Shown in pieces: positions 1-9,515 of a DNA stretch of 64,000 nucleotides. Under the pieces are notes generated by a model, which had not been told where the DNA came from, searched no databases, and worked only from the letters and a program-made list of their open reading frames with translations. Position 1 is the stretch's first letter, and every line of letters begins with the position of its first letter. The position numbers were made by a program, and so were the translations under genes. The DNA lies in contig NC_026507.1 in assembly GCF_000182925.2 (NCBI RefSeq), positions 1,178,001 to 1,242,000 on the forward strand, read 5' to 3'. This DNA is from Neurospora crassa OR74A (Eukaryota > Ascomycota > Sordariomycetes > Sordariales > Sordariaceae).

Positions 1-531
1 CGGTGATTTGGTTGAGTGAATCGTCCAGTCTCTGGACCCTTAAGCATCAGGTACGTAGCCGAGTTAGGGAAAGTTCCTGCGACTGATGATTCACCAGAGA
101 AAAATCTCCGGCATGGTCTCCTGCGGACCTGAAATCCGAATTTCCCGAGTTTTTACGGTGTCGTATCCAGTGCCATACGTAGTAAGGGCGTCATCATTGT
201 CGGTGCAGTGCCCGTGTCCTTATACGAGACTCCAGTATCTGATTGCCGACATGACGTTTCTGTGACATCGATATTCGTTGGTAACTACAGCGGAAGTGCG
301 TCACACATCACCTGAGCAGCGACAAAGGTCAAAGCTGAGAGCCGGTTTAAGAGGGGCAAAGGGCAGCTCCAAGTCCCCGGTCGTGTTCTTACGGTCTCGA
401 TTCAAACAACACCAACTTGGAGAATCACAGCCATCAACAGCCGAATAATTCTCCCACAATTCATCGTTGTTCCATCCCAGCTGATTATCAGCTTGACTTG
501 AACATCCAGCAAAAGCCCAGCAAACGCCAAG
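1..531. other. 5' flank of the small heat shock gene
   Basis: No convincing coding region is seen. The stretch presumably holds the promoter and leader of the HSP20 gene that follows. I looked for alternating GAA/TTC heat-shock elements and found only scattered half-sites, with no clean three-unit element. Confidence 0.4.
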
Positions 532-1179
532 ATGGTTTTCACCTTTCCCTCCGACTTCGCCACGAGCGACCCAAACTTCACCACCCTCTTCCGGCTCCTC
601 GATGACTTCGACACCTATAGCCGCGAAGTCTCGGGCGGTCAAGAGCCGCCCCGTCCTCCTCGCATCCAACATGGCGGCGGTGGCGGCCGTTGGGGTCGCA
701 AGAGTCGGGGTTTCAGCCCGCGCTTCGACATTCGCGAGACCAAGGATGCCTACGAGCTGTACGGCGAGGTTCCCGGTGCTGACAGGGACGATATCCATAT
801 CGAACTGACGGAGCCGAATACCCTCTTGATCTATGGGCGAATTGAGCGGGAATACGACCCTACTCCTGAGGAAGAAGGTGGCGCGAAGGAGAGCAAGGGA
901 AAGGAGGATAAAGGAAAGGAGAAGCAGAAGGCCGAGGGCGAAGGCAGTGCCGAGACGGAAGCGGAGAAAAAGGCTGGAGGAAAGAAGGGTGCGAAGAAAG
1001 ATGACACATTTGTTCGCTTCTTCTTGCGGGAACGCCATGTTGGCGAGTTCGGGCGCGAGTTTGCTTTCCCAGGGCCATTGGAGGAGTTGGATATTGATGC
1101 GACGCTCGAGAAGGGCATACTCAAGGTCGTGGCACCAAAGCACCAGCCGCAAAAGGGAAGGAAGATTGAGGTCAAGTGA
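532..1179 (+). CDS. HSP20-family small heat shock protein (HSP30-like)
   Basis: This 215-aa protein has an alpha-crystallin domain and should act as an ATP-independent holdase that keeps unfolding proteins soluble. The domain begins near residue 62 (FSPRFDIRETKDAYELYGEV) and resumes near residue 158 (FVRFFLRERHVGEFGREF). It ends with the family signature GILKVVAPK and a basic tail. Between the two halves lies a Lys/Glu-rich insert of about 45 residues (roughly 110-155). Such a charged insert inside the crystallin domain is known from Neurospora HSP30-type proteins. The N-terminus is Phe-rich, with a Gly/Arg stretch (GGGGGRWGRK). The start ATG follows an A/C-rich leader and no intron is needed. 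A degenerate copy of its 3' end lies just downstream. Function is assigned from the domain, not tested. Confidence 0.9.
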   Translation: MVFTFPSDFATSDPNFTTLFRLLDDFDTYSREVSGGQEPPRPPRIQHGGGGGRWGRKSRGFSPRFDIRETKDAYELYGEVPGADRDDIHIELTEPNTLLIYGRIEREYDPTPEEEGGAKESKGKEDKGKEKQKAEGEGSAETEAEKKAGGKKGAKKDDTFVRFFLRERHVGEFGREFAFPGPLEELDIDATLEKGILKVVAPKHQPQKGRKIEVK

Positions 1180-1211
1180 TGATAGTGGCATATGGATATT
1201 AGTTTGTGTCC

Positions 1212-1320
1212 CCAGGGACACTACAGGTACTTAGGGTCCTGGCGCCGAAGCAGACGTCGGCCAAGAAGAGAAAGATTGAGATCAAGGAATGGAAGCGGGA
1301 GATGGATATTAGTCCTTCGA
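1212..1320 (+). pseudogene. Degenerate tandem copy of the HSP20 gene's 3' end
   Basis: The bases after the HSP20 stop resemble its last codons and early 3' UTR. The gene reads APKHQPQKGRKIEVK followed by a stop and then the bases atggatattagt. About 110 bp further on, another frame reads APKQTSAKKRKIEIKE and again runs into atggatattagt. The offset is not a multiple of three and the copy lacks the rest of the domain, so it is a non-coding relic or an extended 3' UTR. It could be left from a local duplication or from a shifted ancestral stop. Confidence 0.55.
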
Positions 1321-1331
1321 TACAAAAGAAA

Positions 1332-3067
1332 TCAGCCCTTTTGGTGCCCGTCAAGACTCCGTAATATCAAGTGCATCCCATTGTTGGGCTTGATTGTGAT
1401 TACACCGTCAGGCATGACGTCTTTTTCGTCCATCCCAAGCTTCCACTCAAATGCCAAAACAAACGTGGCAAGCAAGCATCGAAGCTCAGCCTTGGCGAAT
1501 CCTTGACCAATGCAGCTTCTTGGACCATGGAGGAACGTCATCTGGGCGTAGTTGCTCGTTACTCCGCCGGTGTTGTTAGGCTTCTGTGTCGGCTGTTCGG
1601 TCCCGTCCTCTGCAATGTGCTTGCCCTCTTGGTCGATCCATCTCTCCGGTACGAACTCTGTTGATGCGCTAGGCCAGTTGTCGGAATATCGATTGATAAG
1701 CCAAGGGGAGATCATGATCTCTGTGCCCTTCTTTATCGGGTGGCCCAATACAGTTGTGTCGCAGGTGGCGGTGCGGACAGTCATAGGGACCGTAGGATAG
1801 AGACGGAGGGTCTCGTTCATGACACCATTAAGATATGGGAGATGTTCGAGGATAATGGCAATGTCCTGACCAGGCGCAAACCTGGGAAAGTCGGGTAAGG
1901 CGCGTTTAAGTTCGGACCGAAGAGTGGATTGCATTTCGCCGTCCTGGGCGAGTTTATAGACAGCCCAGGTAAAGGCGGAAGAAGTCGTTTCGTGGCTGTG
2001 ATTGTCAGTGGAAAGCCCATGCGCGAGACTGTTGAACCGGCTCACCCAGCGGTCAGAAAGGTCAGAAGCTGATCAGCCAACTCGGCCTCGGAAAAGTTAT
2101 TGCTTCTGATAAGCAGGGACAGGATATCGAACTGGTCGTCTCCAAGCTTTTCAATTGCTGCCTTTCTTTCGCGAACAAGTTCGGCACATATCCTTCTAAT
2201 ATTGGAGGTCGTTCGGTTGAATCTCCTAGAAATTTCCCATGGGAACAGGTCGACAAACTTTCGAGAGAGTGTCAGGGCCAGGAAGAAGTAGGCGAACTTT
2301 GCTGGCCCTGGCTCTAGGAGGTCGGCATAATTCTTGACCAGAGGATGATCGGGCCTTTCGAGTACGTGAAAGTCACGGCCAAAGGCAGCGATGCCAATGA
2401 TGTCCAGGGTGACTTTGCCCGCCCAGGCATTGATCTCGACGCTCGTGTCGTTGCCCTTCTCCCTGAGCTCTTCCTTCAAAACATGGTTCATCTCAATTGC
2501 CTTGGTCCACATTGTTGAGTAGAGCTCCTTGATATGACCGAATTTGAATGCCGGCTGGGTATTCTTGCGCAGGAACCTGTGCTGCTCGCCCTCGACAATA
2601 ACCAGGCCATCGCCTAGAATCGGACGCAGGAAATTTCGTATCGCGTCGTGCTTGACGAAGTCGTACGGATGATGGACGAGTATGTCGGCAAGGGGTGCGG
2701 GCTTGGTAATCAGCATGGAAGTACCGAATCCTCCTTGGAGAATGATGATGCCATCGTTGGGGGTACGCTCAGCTAGTTCGAGGAGTAGCTGGCCAGGCGG
2801 AACCTTTCCCCGAAAACGAGCCAGCACTCGCCAGAGGTCGACGACCTTTGGTGCTGGGAACTTTGAGAGAGGGTGGAAGTAGACGGGGTATAGATACAGC
2901 TTCCAGGCGAGAAAGAAGACGTAGTTTATTGCCAGGATCGCCAGGACCAGCGATGTGGTAGAGATGGCAAGAACATGGCGATAACTGGTTTTCTTGACGA
3001 TAAGCACCTCGACCAGGGCTAGCAGAGTTATTCGTGCGAAATTGAACGGGTTGCCGGTCGGCGGCAT
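1332..3067 (-). CDS. Cytochrome P450 monooxygenase
   Basis: Two exons (3067-2046 and 1995-1332) join over a 50-bp intron with donor GTGAGC, branch CTGAC and acceptor CAG, giving 561 aa. The intron falls inside the I-helix oxygen-activation motif, and splicing restores AGHETTS at about 340-346. Other hallmarks are ExxR (ETLR, about 402-405), FVPERW (about 455-460), and the haem loop FLHGPRSCIG with the axial Cys near 502. The N-terminus has a hydrophobic anchor (about 28-55) followed by HPLSKFPAPK, so it is an ER-bound class II enzyme that takes electrons from cytochrome P450 reductase. The substrate cannot be read from sequence and I do not assign a CYP family. No obvious pathway partner is adjacent; a dead esterase lies behind it on the other strand. 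Confidence 0.93.
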
Positions 3068-3948
3068 GATGACGGCAAGTACTGGCTCTTGTGTGATCTC
3101 AGGGCCAGGAAGCTATCGCTAGAGCCAAAATCGGAGGAGGGATGTGGTGTCGAGGTTTTGGATGCGAATGAGCGCCCAGACTTGGGCTAGCCGAGGCATC
3201 CTTGGCATCTGATTGTCAACGAAGTATCGACAAACCAGGAAACTGGTGACCTCATTGGTTCGCTCGCGATAATGGTTGGTCAGATCCCACGGACGCCGGA
3301 GCCGATTGACCAACAAAGTTGTCGGTTGTCAGAGTATCGTGGCTCACATGCGACGGGCCGCGTCAGACGACTGGAGATACATTGAGGAACGAGACGGTGG
3401 AGGCATTGTCAACGCTGACAGACGGGGGGATCCCTCTGGTACCGATAATATTTTCGCTGCTGTCAAGTGGGAGCTGAGGCGATCGCAAAGGGCGAGAAGA
3501 CGTTCGTTTCCGTGTTTGAATTGGAAAGGAAAATGCTCATCATCCCCCGCATCATGCACGGGCCAGGCGTGTCGAAACCCACCAATGGTAGGTAGGTATA
3601 GGCCACAGAGGTTCTCCCAAACGATTCTTGGCATTAACGACCACCCATCACCACTTTGATGATGTCGTCGTCGGTGGCTTCCCATTGTTTCTGCTTGAAG
3701 TAATCGTATGATACCGTGGGAAGAAGATGGATTGTTCTTGAACACCAAGGGAATCTCTTATGTCTCTCCGTTGTGGCCACCACGGACGGTCGTTGGCCCT
3801 CACATCCCCTCTTTGTCACACATCCTTCTCCATCTAGGCTAATCAGGATATCCCCACCCTCACCGTCGCCGCCTCCTTCGTCCAAAAAAAAAAATAAAAG
3901 AAAAAAAAAGAAAGAAAAAAAGAAAAAAAAAAAAGAAAAGAAAAAAAA
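3068..3948. other. Intergenic, upstream of the P450
   Basis: Short open frames exist on both strands but none has recognisable domains or convincing codon bias. A purine-only tract (A and G, about 3883-3950) ends the stretch. The P450 promoter presumably lies in the first few hundred bases. Confidence 0.4.
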
Positions 3949-3950
3949 AA
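3883..3950 (+). repeat. A/G-only low-complexity tract
   Basis: About 68 bases are almost purely A with interspersed G on the plus strand. It directly abuts the 5' end of the esterase remnant and may mark a breakpoint or a slippage-grown tract. Confidence 0.8.
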
Positions 3951-4525
3951 CCCGACTTCAAAGACCCGACCAACGTCGGCTTCTACATCCATGTCCTCGC
4001 GCTCTCGTCTCTAAGCACGTCACATGGGCCAGAAATGTATGGGTACATTGATATCTACCTGAACGTTCATAAAGCAACAGACCAGTGCCGGGATTTATCA
4101 TCCAAGGACTTGAAGGGTTGACGCACGATGGCGGCGGTGTTTCACTGGGTACTGTAAGCACGGTCCGCTGGGCTATCACGAAGTACCATGTCGATGCATC
4201 TCGGGTGGTTGTGACGGGCTTGTCAAGTAGTGGGATGATGACGAATCTGCTATTGGGGTACATCCGAATACGTTCGCTGCAAGAAGTGGCCTTTGGGGGT
4301 GAACCGTTTGGCTGTCATGCTTATCCGGAAAATAGCTCAGGGGTATATGGCTGGCAAAGTGATGATTGTGCCAAGGGACAGGTTATGCATACGAGCGCGG
4401 AGTGCAAGGCCATTGTCGATGCAGCGTAGCCCGGCTACTGCGGTGGAGTTCCAGACACTCCTTGGAATGGTGGATGAGACGGTGCATTATGGCCAAGTCC
4501 TGGGAGGAGGTGCATCAGGGAGCTG
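3951..4525 (+). pseudogene. Decayed CE1-type esterase (acetylxylan/feruloyl esterase, PHB-depolymerase fold)
   Basis: Pieces of a secreted carbohydrate esterase family 1 enzyme appear in order but in different frames. They are DPTNVGFYIHV (near 3968), the CxDLSSK piece before LTHDGGG (about 4088-4137), the block KYHVDASRVVVTGLSSSGMMTN around the nucleophile serine (about 4180-4250), PFGCHAYPENSSGVYG, then PGYCGG and the segment before the catalytic Asp (MVDETVHYGQ). In the living family these form one chain of about 280-300 aa that deacylates xylan. Here the signal peptide and much of the N-terminal half are missing. One frame change lies before LTHDGGG, a TAG stands where the family has Tyr before PGY, and a further frame change precedes the last block. 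There is no C-terminal His region. It is a dead host gene, probably fairly recent because the motifs are still readable. Confidence 0.75.
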
Positions 4526-4841
4526 ATGTATTGTGATTGAGCAAGCCACCAACCCAGGCTACATCCAACACGCTTGCTAATGGGTAGACAGAGCAAGTAC
4601 CGGTTGGGGAGGCAGCAGAGTTGGGGAGGAACAGACAGGAAACATGAACCCCTTCCCCAACAAGTATAGGGCTTGGATGCTGTATACCTGTATTTCCTTC
4701 TTCTCATTCAAGCAAAAAGCTCTCTACACCATGGATAGTCTGCAGCTGGCCTCCTGCAACAGGAATGCAAGAGCCTAGCAGGAAAGTGTGCTCGTTCGTT
4801 CTTCCTGAAAATCCTGCTTCTGCTGACTGTCATCCCATGGA

Positions 4842-4847
4842 TATAAA
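4842..4847 (+). promoter_or_regulatory. TATA box candidate
   Basis: TATAAA lies about 260 bp before the ATG of the F-box/ankyrin gene, in a spacing that fits a leader of about 230 nt. Confidence 0.45.
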
Positions 4848-4977
4848 GGCCGCCAGCACATCCATTCGCTTGACGCTGAATCGCCACACGACATCTTTTT
4901 TGCCAAACAGCATCTAACTACTTTCACATCCTTATCGTGCTCTTTCATTGCTTGCCTCATCTCGCTCTATCCCTACG

Positions 4978-4980
<3 letters not shown>

Positions 4981-5012
<32 letters not shown>
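4981..5012 (+). repeat. (TCA)n microsatellite
   Basis: About ten perfect TCA units lie in the presumed leader of the following gene. The length is likely polymorphic between strains. Confidence 0.9.
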
Positions 5013-5013
<1 letters not shown>

Positions 5014-5107
5014 GTAGCCTTGACGAGCACCTACTACCACACAGCTTTGTCCTCTAGTATATCATTACAGACTCCGCCAAAACAGACTCCCGTGGAAATT
5101 CACTGCC

Positions 5108-6211
5108 ATGGCGCTCCAACAGCCGTCCAAAATTTCACGGACTCTAGAAAGCCTTCCTGCGGAAATGCTACTTCAGATCGCCGAATCTACCCACTCCTCT
5201 GCTGACTTGGCACGCCTGGCCATGACCAACAAGCGGCTTTACTGCATGCTCAACCCCTTGCTCTACGAGCTGGATGTACGCAGTGGAAATTCGTGTGCCT
5301 TGCCCTGGGCCTGCCAGTTCGGTAGGTTGGAAACGCTCAAGTTGGTTCATGAAGCCGGGGCGCCACTCAACCAGATCTGGGCATCCAAAAAGCCGCTCCG
5401 AGAGCTTCCATCCAACCCTTACCACCACAGCCCGGAATTCTACCAAAAGATTGCACTCAGATTGAAAGACGACAAAGACAACAGTGTTGGAAGCCAGGAC
5501 GATGGCTGGCTTTGGATTTCTGACGTGCACCCAGAGGGCTTCACCCACGATTGGGAACAGGATCTGCTTGACCAAGCGACCGAAGAAGCGGTCGAAGAGG
5601 AGCAAAGTGATGAAGAAAGCGACACAGAACAGTGGGTAGACGAGGGTCCATTTGAAGAGCCTTACGAAGCGGAAGAAGAGGACCCTGACTCTAAAGATCA
5701 TTTTTGGCCCGAGGATAAGGACGAAGCCGGGCAGCCACTCCTCAAGATGGCTTCCCAAGACTCTCGATACACGTGGCGCAACGACTTCTTCAGCCTGAAG
5801 CGCCGCCCGCTCGAAACAGAGGACGACTCCCTTAGCGGAAAACCGCCACGCCACCCTCTGTTCTGGTGGCATCCCATTGACCTCGCTGTTTATTTTGGGC
5901 ACAAGGACATTATCCGGTACCTGGTAGCGAACGGCATTAGAGTTCAACATGGAATGTCGCGTGGCCTCTGCCGCCAAAGAGACTTTTCTTATGCATGTCC
6001 CGACGGAGGGTGCGACCACCATACGCGCCCCCCCGCCACACCAGGGCGACTAGGCCATGCAGATTTTAAATACTTTGTCCACACTCTCCTGGGGCTGGTC
6101 GCGTGTAAGGAAACTGGTCAGGGCCGGGACATGTACCACTTTTTGCGGGAAATTCACGGCTGGAGTAGGTTGCAGATGCGTTTTGCTGGGGTGATGGCGT
6201 GGAGGGGGTAA
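5108..6211 (+). CDS. F-box and ankyrin-repeat protein
   Basis: This is a 367-aa single-exon protein. Residues about 10-55 (LESLPAEMLLQIAE, then LARLAMTNKRLYCMLNPLLY) match the F-box, which docks on Skp1 in SCF ubiquitin ligases. Two segments look like ankyrin repeats: ALPWACQFGRLETLKLVHEA (about 63-82) and HPIDLAVYFGHKDIIRYLVA (about 257-276). Between them lies a strongly acidic, presumably disordered insert (about 155-205). The C-terminus has Cys and His residues (CPDGGCDHH). A role as substrate receptor for ubiquitination is inferred from the domain pair; no substrate can be named. The ATG is in good context (gccATGg). F-box/ankyrin genes are often expanded and fast-evolving in filamentous fungi. 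Confidence 0.75.
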   Translation: MALQQPSKISRTLESLPAEMLLQIAESTHSSADLARLAMTNKRLYCMLNPLLYELDVRSGNSCALPWACQFGRLETLKLVHEAGAPLNQIWASKKPLRELPSNPYHHSPEFYQKIALRLKDDKDNSVGSQDDGWLWISDVHPEGFTHDWEQDLLDQATEEAVEEEQSDEESDTEQWVDEGPFEEPYEAEEEDPDSKDHFWPEDKDEAGQPLLKMASQDSRYTWRNDFFSLKRRPLETEDDSLSGKPPRHPLFWWHPIDLAVYFGHKDIIRYLVANGIRVQHGMSRGLCRQRDFSYACPDGGCDHHTRPPATPGRLGHADFKYFVHTLLGLVACKETGQGRDMYHFLREIHGWSRLQMRFAGVMAWRG

Positions 6212-6974
6212 TTAAGTTTGAGGACTCGGAGGGGCGACGGCTTTTGTGTGACTTTTCTCTGGATAGGTAGTATGGCCGGCAGGGTGAAGGAGACGGGAGT
6301 TCATGATTACAATTTCAGACTAGAAAGAATCTTCCTCAGTTGATTCAGCAAAGACCGTTAAGTTGCTACTCAAGTTGTCCGTGAAGTGCCTGCCGCATTG
6401 AATCTGCAAGAGCTTCTGGCTTGATCCCAGGGCAGTTTGCCAGTCTTCAGCTCCTTCCCGTCCTTTGTTGCTCGGCCGCCAATGGAGACAAAAGTTGGGA
6501 CAGGGGACAAGGAGGGGGGGGGGGCATCGTTTTACCAAAACGGCAATTGCGATGTGTAAGAGTTAGCGAGTTACGTACTTGAGTCCTCTTACAATGCCAA
6601 GGCTGTTAAGGCTGCGCTTCGTTGGCTGCTATTCTACATAGTAGCGCACATGGGTACACGGTGAGGCTCACTAACAGCAGAAGCAATCAATGGTATGAGC
6701 ACTTAACAGTTCCAGAATGCGAAGAGTGACACCGTACGCCTTTGCTATCTACGCAGTAGTGGCGGCCAGCATTAACCTTAGTGCTATGCGACTTTCAGTT
6801 CTGCAAGCCTCCATTTTTTTCTTTTCTCCTCTTTTTCCATCACCATGTTCACAAAGCGACAAGACACACCAAAACAACAGGTTATATCACGTCAAGACCC
6901 TTGAATGAATGCTTCAACCGGACGCCGGCAATTGCAGCGCATCTACTAACAGACTGGTGACAGCTCAAACACGG
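6212..6974. other. Intergenic, convergent 3' flanks
   Basis: This lies between two genes that point at each other. It holds a run of ten G (about 6515-6524) and no supported gene. Confidence 0.4.
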
Positions 6975-8681
6975 CTATTGCCATTTCTCGTCCCGACACG
7001 CCGACAGCGATAGACACGGCACCATTGCCCCCTGCACAATCTCCTGGCCATGCGGCAGATGGATCCAGCAGTTGGCTTCGATAAACGGATACACCTTGCC
7101 CGGGCCTTGGTCCTTGGTCATGCGAACCACCTTGCGTCGCCCATCTTCGCTCGCCGTCACCCGTCCGTGTCGGAAGCAGTCCATACAGAGCGGTCCACAG
7201 TCGTTACCCATGGATGCCTCGACCGGGGCTCCCGCGTCCATGTTCGGTTCCGATTCCTGCCTTGTCGAACATCGCAGTTCCAGCGTCGCCATAAGCGGCT
7301 CGTCCGCCTTCTCGCCTCGGACGAACTGAAGGTACGGGACGATCAAGAACCTGAAAGACGCCGCCATCGCACAAGGGTCTCCCGGAAGCCCAAAGAAGGA
7401 TACAAGTCCATTGTTGGGTGCCGTCGACTCGAGCGACGCAAACATGGCTGTGCCTCCCGGTCGCATCGCCACCCCGTGGAAGTGCACTTGTCCCCCCAGC
7501 TTCTCGATCACGGATCTGACAAAGCCCGACCTGCCTGGCGTGGCTGCCCCTGTCGTGACCAGAACGTCGAACTTGTCTGTCGCCATCGTCTCGCCTAGTG
7601 CCTTTTCCAGCACCGCCGGATCGTCGCCGGGCAGCAAGCCCAGAAAGTGCGGCTCTGCTCCGAATTCCTTCAAAGCTGCCATCAGATAAGGCCCGTCAGC
7701 ATCATATGTATACCGGGTGCTGCTCCTCTTGGTTGCAGTCGGTCCGTCGACATCGCTCCGCACGATTTCTCTGCCAGTTGACCACACCCCAACCCGAACC
7801 AGCGGCTCAACAGCGACCTCCTTGATCCCGACCGACGCGAGCGGCAACACATGGCTGGACCGTATCTTCATCCCCGCTCTTATCAGTCTGTCTCCCTTGC
7901 TGATATCTTCTCCAGCCCTCCGGCGGTTGGCATTGTACGTAACCGGCTTGGTAATCTTGATGAACCTGTTGCCCAACTGCGGATCGGCCTTTGGTACTTC
8001 TGACACCGACACTTCCTGGACGTCTGTTGCCCAGACGCATGCGTCCATATGTATCAAGTGTTCGGTGGCCGTGTCGGGAAATCTGGCGCCGACCATGATT
8101 TCGTAGCATTGGAGAACACCGTCGGGTCCCCTACAGGGCGGCATTAGTGGTGGTTTCTCGCCTGCCGTGATGGTTCCTGCTACGCGAAAGTAGACCGGAT
8201 TCATGGGCGAGGCGTTGATGGTGGCTGAGGACACCAATGCAAATCCGTCGGCGGCGGCCGTATCGAAGGGCGGTGTTGAGTCGGGGCTCAGAATGTCCTT
8301 GGCCGCTGTTCGCCCGACCGAGTCTTCGAGTGGAACGAGCTCCTCCGTTCTTGTTCTGCGTTTGGACATATCGTTGGCCGTCTTTTGCAATATCTGCAAT
8401 GCAGCTTGATACTGCATCGCCATTGTCGTGAGGGGCGTTGTATGCATTTTGGGCTTGCTTCTTATCGAGTATCTGGCATGCTCATTACGGACAGCTGAGG
8501 AAATGCGACCGGGGAGGATGGATAAATAGTTGGAGATTGTCAGGATGACGTCGGTGAGGAGCCTCTCGAGTTGTGCTTTTTCCAGCTGTTTGCAGCAGTC
8601 GGGGCCACCTGCACGATTCTCCAACGAGAGCCTGCATCTCCGCGTTTGGCTTTCATTCAGTCTGATACGAGCATTGGTCAC
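6975..8681 (-). CDS. MoeA/gephyrin-E-like molybdenum cofactor protein (divergent)
   Basis: The open frame gives 568 aa. The conserved part starts near Met79 at 8447 (before TTPLTTMAMQYQAALQ), which may be the true start. MoeA inserts molybdate into adenylylated molybdopterin. The order of domains fits: N-terminal region with PFDTAAADGFAL, a beta domain, the MoCF-binding fold (VGVWSTGREIV ... VLVTTGAATPGRSGFV ... FHGVAMRPGG), a FGLPGDPCA loop, and a C-terminal domain IV. Several signature residues differ from the usual TSGG, STGDEL and PGNPVS motifs. Filamentous fungi usually carry out this step with a MogA-MoeA fusion (CnxE/NIT-9), so this may be a stand-alone paralogue with a changed role. 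No intron is needed. Confidence 0.8.
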   Translation of the reverse strand: MTNARIRLNESQTRRCRLSLENRAGGPDCCKQLEKAQLERLLTDVILTISNYLSILPGRISSAVRNEHARYSIRSKPKMHTTPLTTMAMQYQAALQILQKTANDMSKRRTRTEELVPLEDSVGRTAAKDILSPDSTPPFDTAAADGFALVSSATINASPMNPVYFRVAGTITAGEKPPLMPPCRGPDGVLQCYEIMVGARFPDTATEHLIHMDACVWATDVQEVSVSEVPKADPQLGNRFIKITKPVTYNANRRRAGEDISKGDRLIRAGMKIRSSHVLPLASVGIKEVAVEPLVRVGVWSTGREIVRSDVDGPTATKRSSTRYTYDADGPYLMAALKEFGAEPHFLGLLPGDDPAVLEKALGETMATDKFDVLVTTGAATPGRSGFVRSVIEKLGGQVHFHGVAMRPGGTAMFASLESTAPNNGLVSFFGLPGDPCAMAASFRFLIVPYLQFVRGEKADEPLMATLELRCSTRQESEPNMDAGAPVEASMGNDCGPLCMDCFRHGRVTASEDGRRKVVRMTKDQGPGKVYPFIEANCWIHLPHGQEIVQGAMVPCLSLSACRDEKWQ

Positions 8682-8963
8682 AGGGTTGCGGTCTTTTGCC
8701 GTAGGTTTCAGTATTTTCTTGGACCGATATTTTGTCTTTGGAGCTGTGAAGTGTGTGTTACAAACGGCGATTTACCAACAAAACGAAACGCTCATCCGCT
8801 GCCTCCAGGACCATCTCCTTTCCAAACATAGCCTTCACATGCCTCAATTGACGTATAAGATCAACCATCTTTGTGTGTCCATAGACCTGACATAATACCA
8901 TCAATATCCGTTTGTTCTCTGCCCTCCTCCACCCACAACCTTTCACCTCATTTTCCTGTCGAT

Positions 8964-9515
8964 TCAGTTGCCTTTGCGCAGCTTGGACAGCTCCATCGGC
9001 ATAGTAGCGGCTTTATACGTAGGCGGCATTTCCATAGGCCCTACACTTGAAGGCGGATTCCTCACAACGCCTGCCGGCCAGGCCATCTGGCTTTCCACGT
9101 CGGCGACGCCGCGATGATTCCCCGGCTCCCGAGAAAATAGTTCGCACGCCTCCCGACACTTACTCCCGTCATACATACACCCGCCGGCGCACCACTTGCA
9201 CACGGGGATGCAACAATCCATCACAGCCGATTCCACCAGTATCCACAGCAGAACAAGAGGCCAAAGTAGCCCTTTGAGCACGGCCCAGAGAATGCGGGCG
9301 GTGAACCTCGTGCGCGGCGCCACCACCACCCCCGTCTCCTCGGTACTGTCCACCCTTTCATCCATGATCGCCATTAAAAACGTCATATAGCTTCCAGCTA
9401 CAAGTATCCAGATTGCCCCGGAGACCCAAAAGATGATCGTGGCGCTATCGATTTGGCTGTCTGTAGGGGTGGAGGCCGATCCCTCGATTGATGGGGAGGC
9501 TGTCAAAGGTGGCAT
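8964..9515 (-). CDS. Hypothetical small membrane protein with Cys-rich segment
   Basis: I do not recognise this 183-aa protein. It has two hydrophobic segments, about 26-50 (ATIIFWVSGAIWILVAGSYM) and about 76-95 (LWAVLKGLLWPLVLLWILVE). A Cys-rich patch follows at once (MDCCIPVCKWCAGGCMYDG, then KCREAC, about 98-126), and a Pro-rich polar tail ends it. The cysteines next to a membrane span could be palmitoylation or metal sites, but this is inference. It sits head to head with no close partner. It is probably a real gene, judging by codon use and an ATG at the start of a long frame. Confidence 0.6.
   Translation of the reverse strand: MPPLTASPSIEGSASTPTDSQIDSATIIFWVSGAIWILVAGSYMTFLMAIMDERVDSTEETGVVVAPRTRFTARILWAVLKGLLWPLVLLWILVESAVMDCCIPVCKWCAGGCMYDGSKCREACELFSREPGNHRGVADVESQMAWPAGVVRNPPSSVGPMEMPPTYKAATMPMELSKLRKGN

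Larger units (their letters stand above)
4531..5107 (+). other. Promoter and leader region of the F-box/ankyrin gene
   Basis: The region holds a TATAAA box, a pyrimidine-rich stretch and a (TCA)n microsatellite before the ATG at 5108. No other gene is evident. Confidence 0.45.

Noticed and set aside
301-1221. Open frame of 306 aa on the minus strand over the HSP20 gene
   Set aside because: It is antisense to a well-supported alpha-crystallin gene, and its composition mirrors that gene's codon bias; no domain is seen.
1332-3067. P450 as two separate or frameshifted genes
   Set aside because: A 50-bp intron with good donor, branch and acceptor restores the AGHETTS motif exactly, so it is one intact gene.
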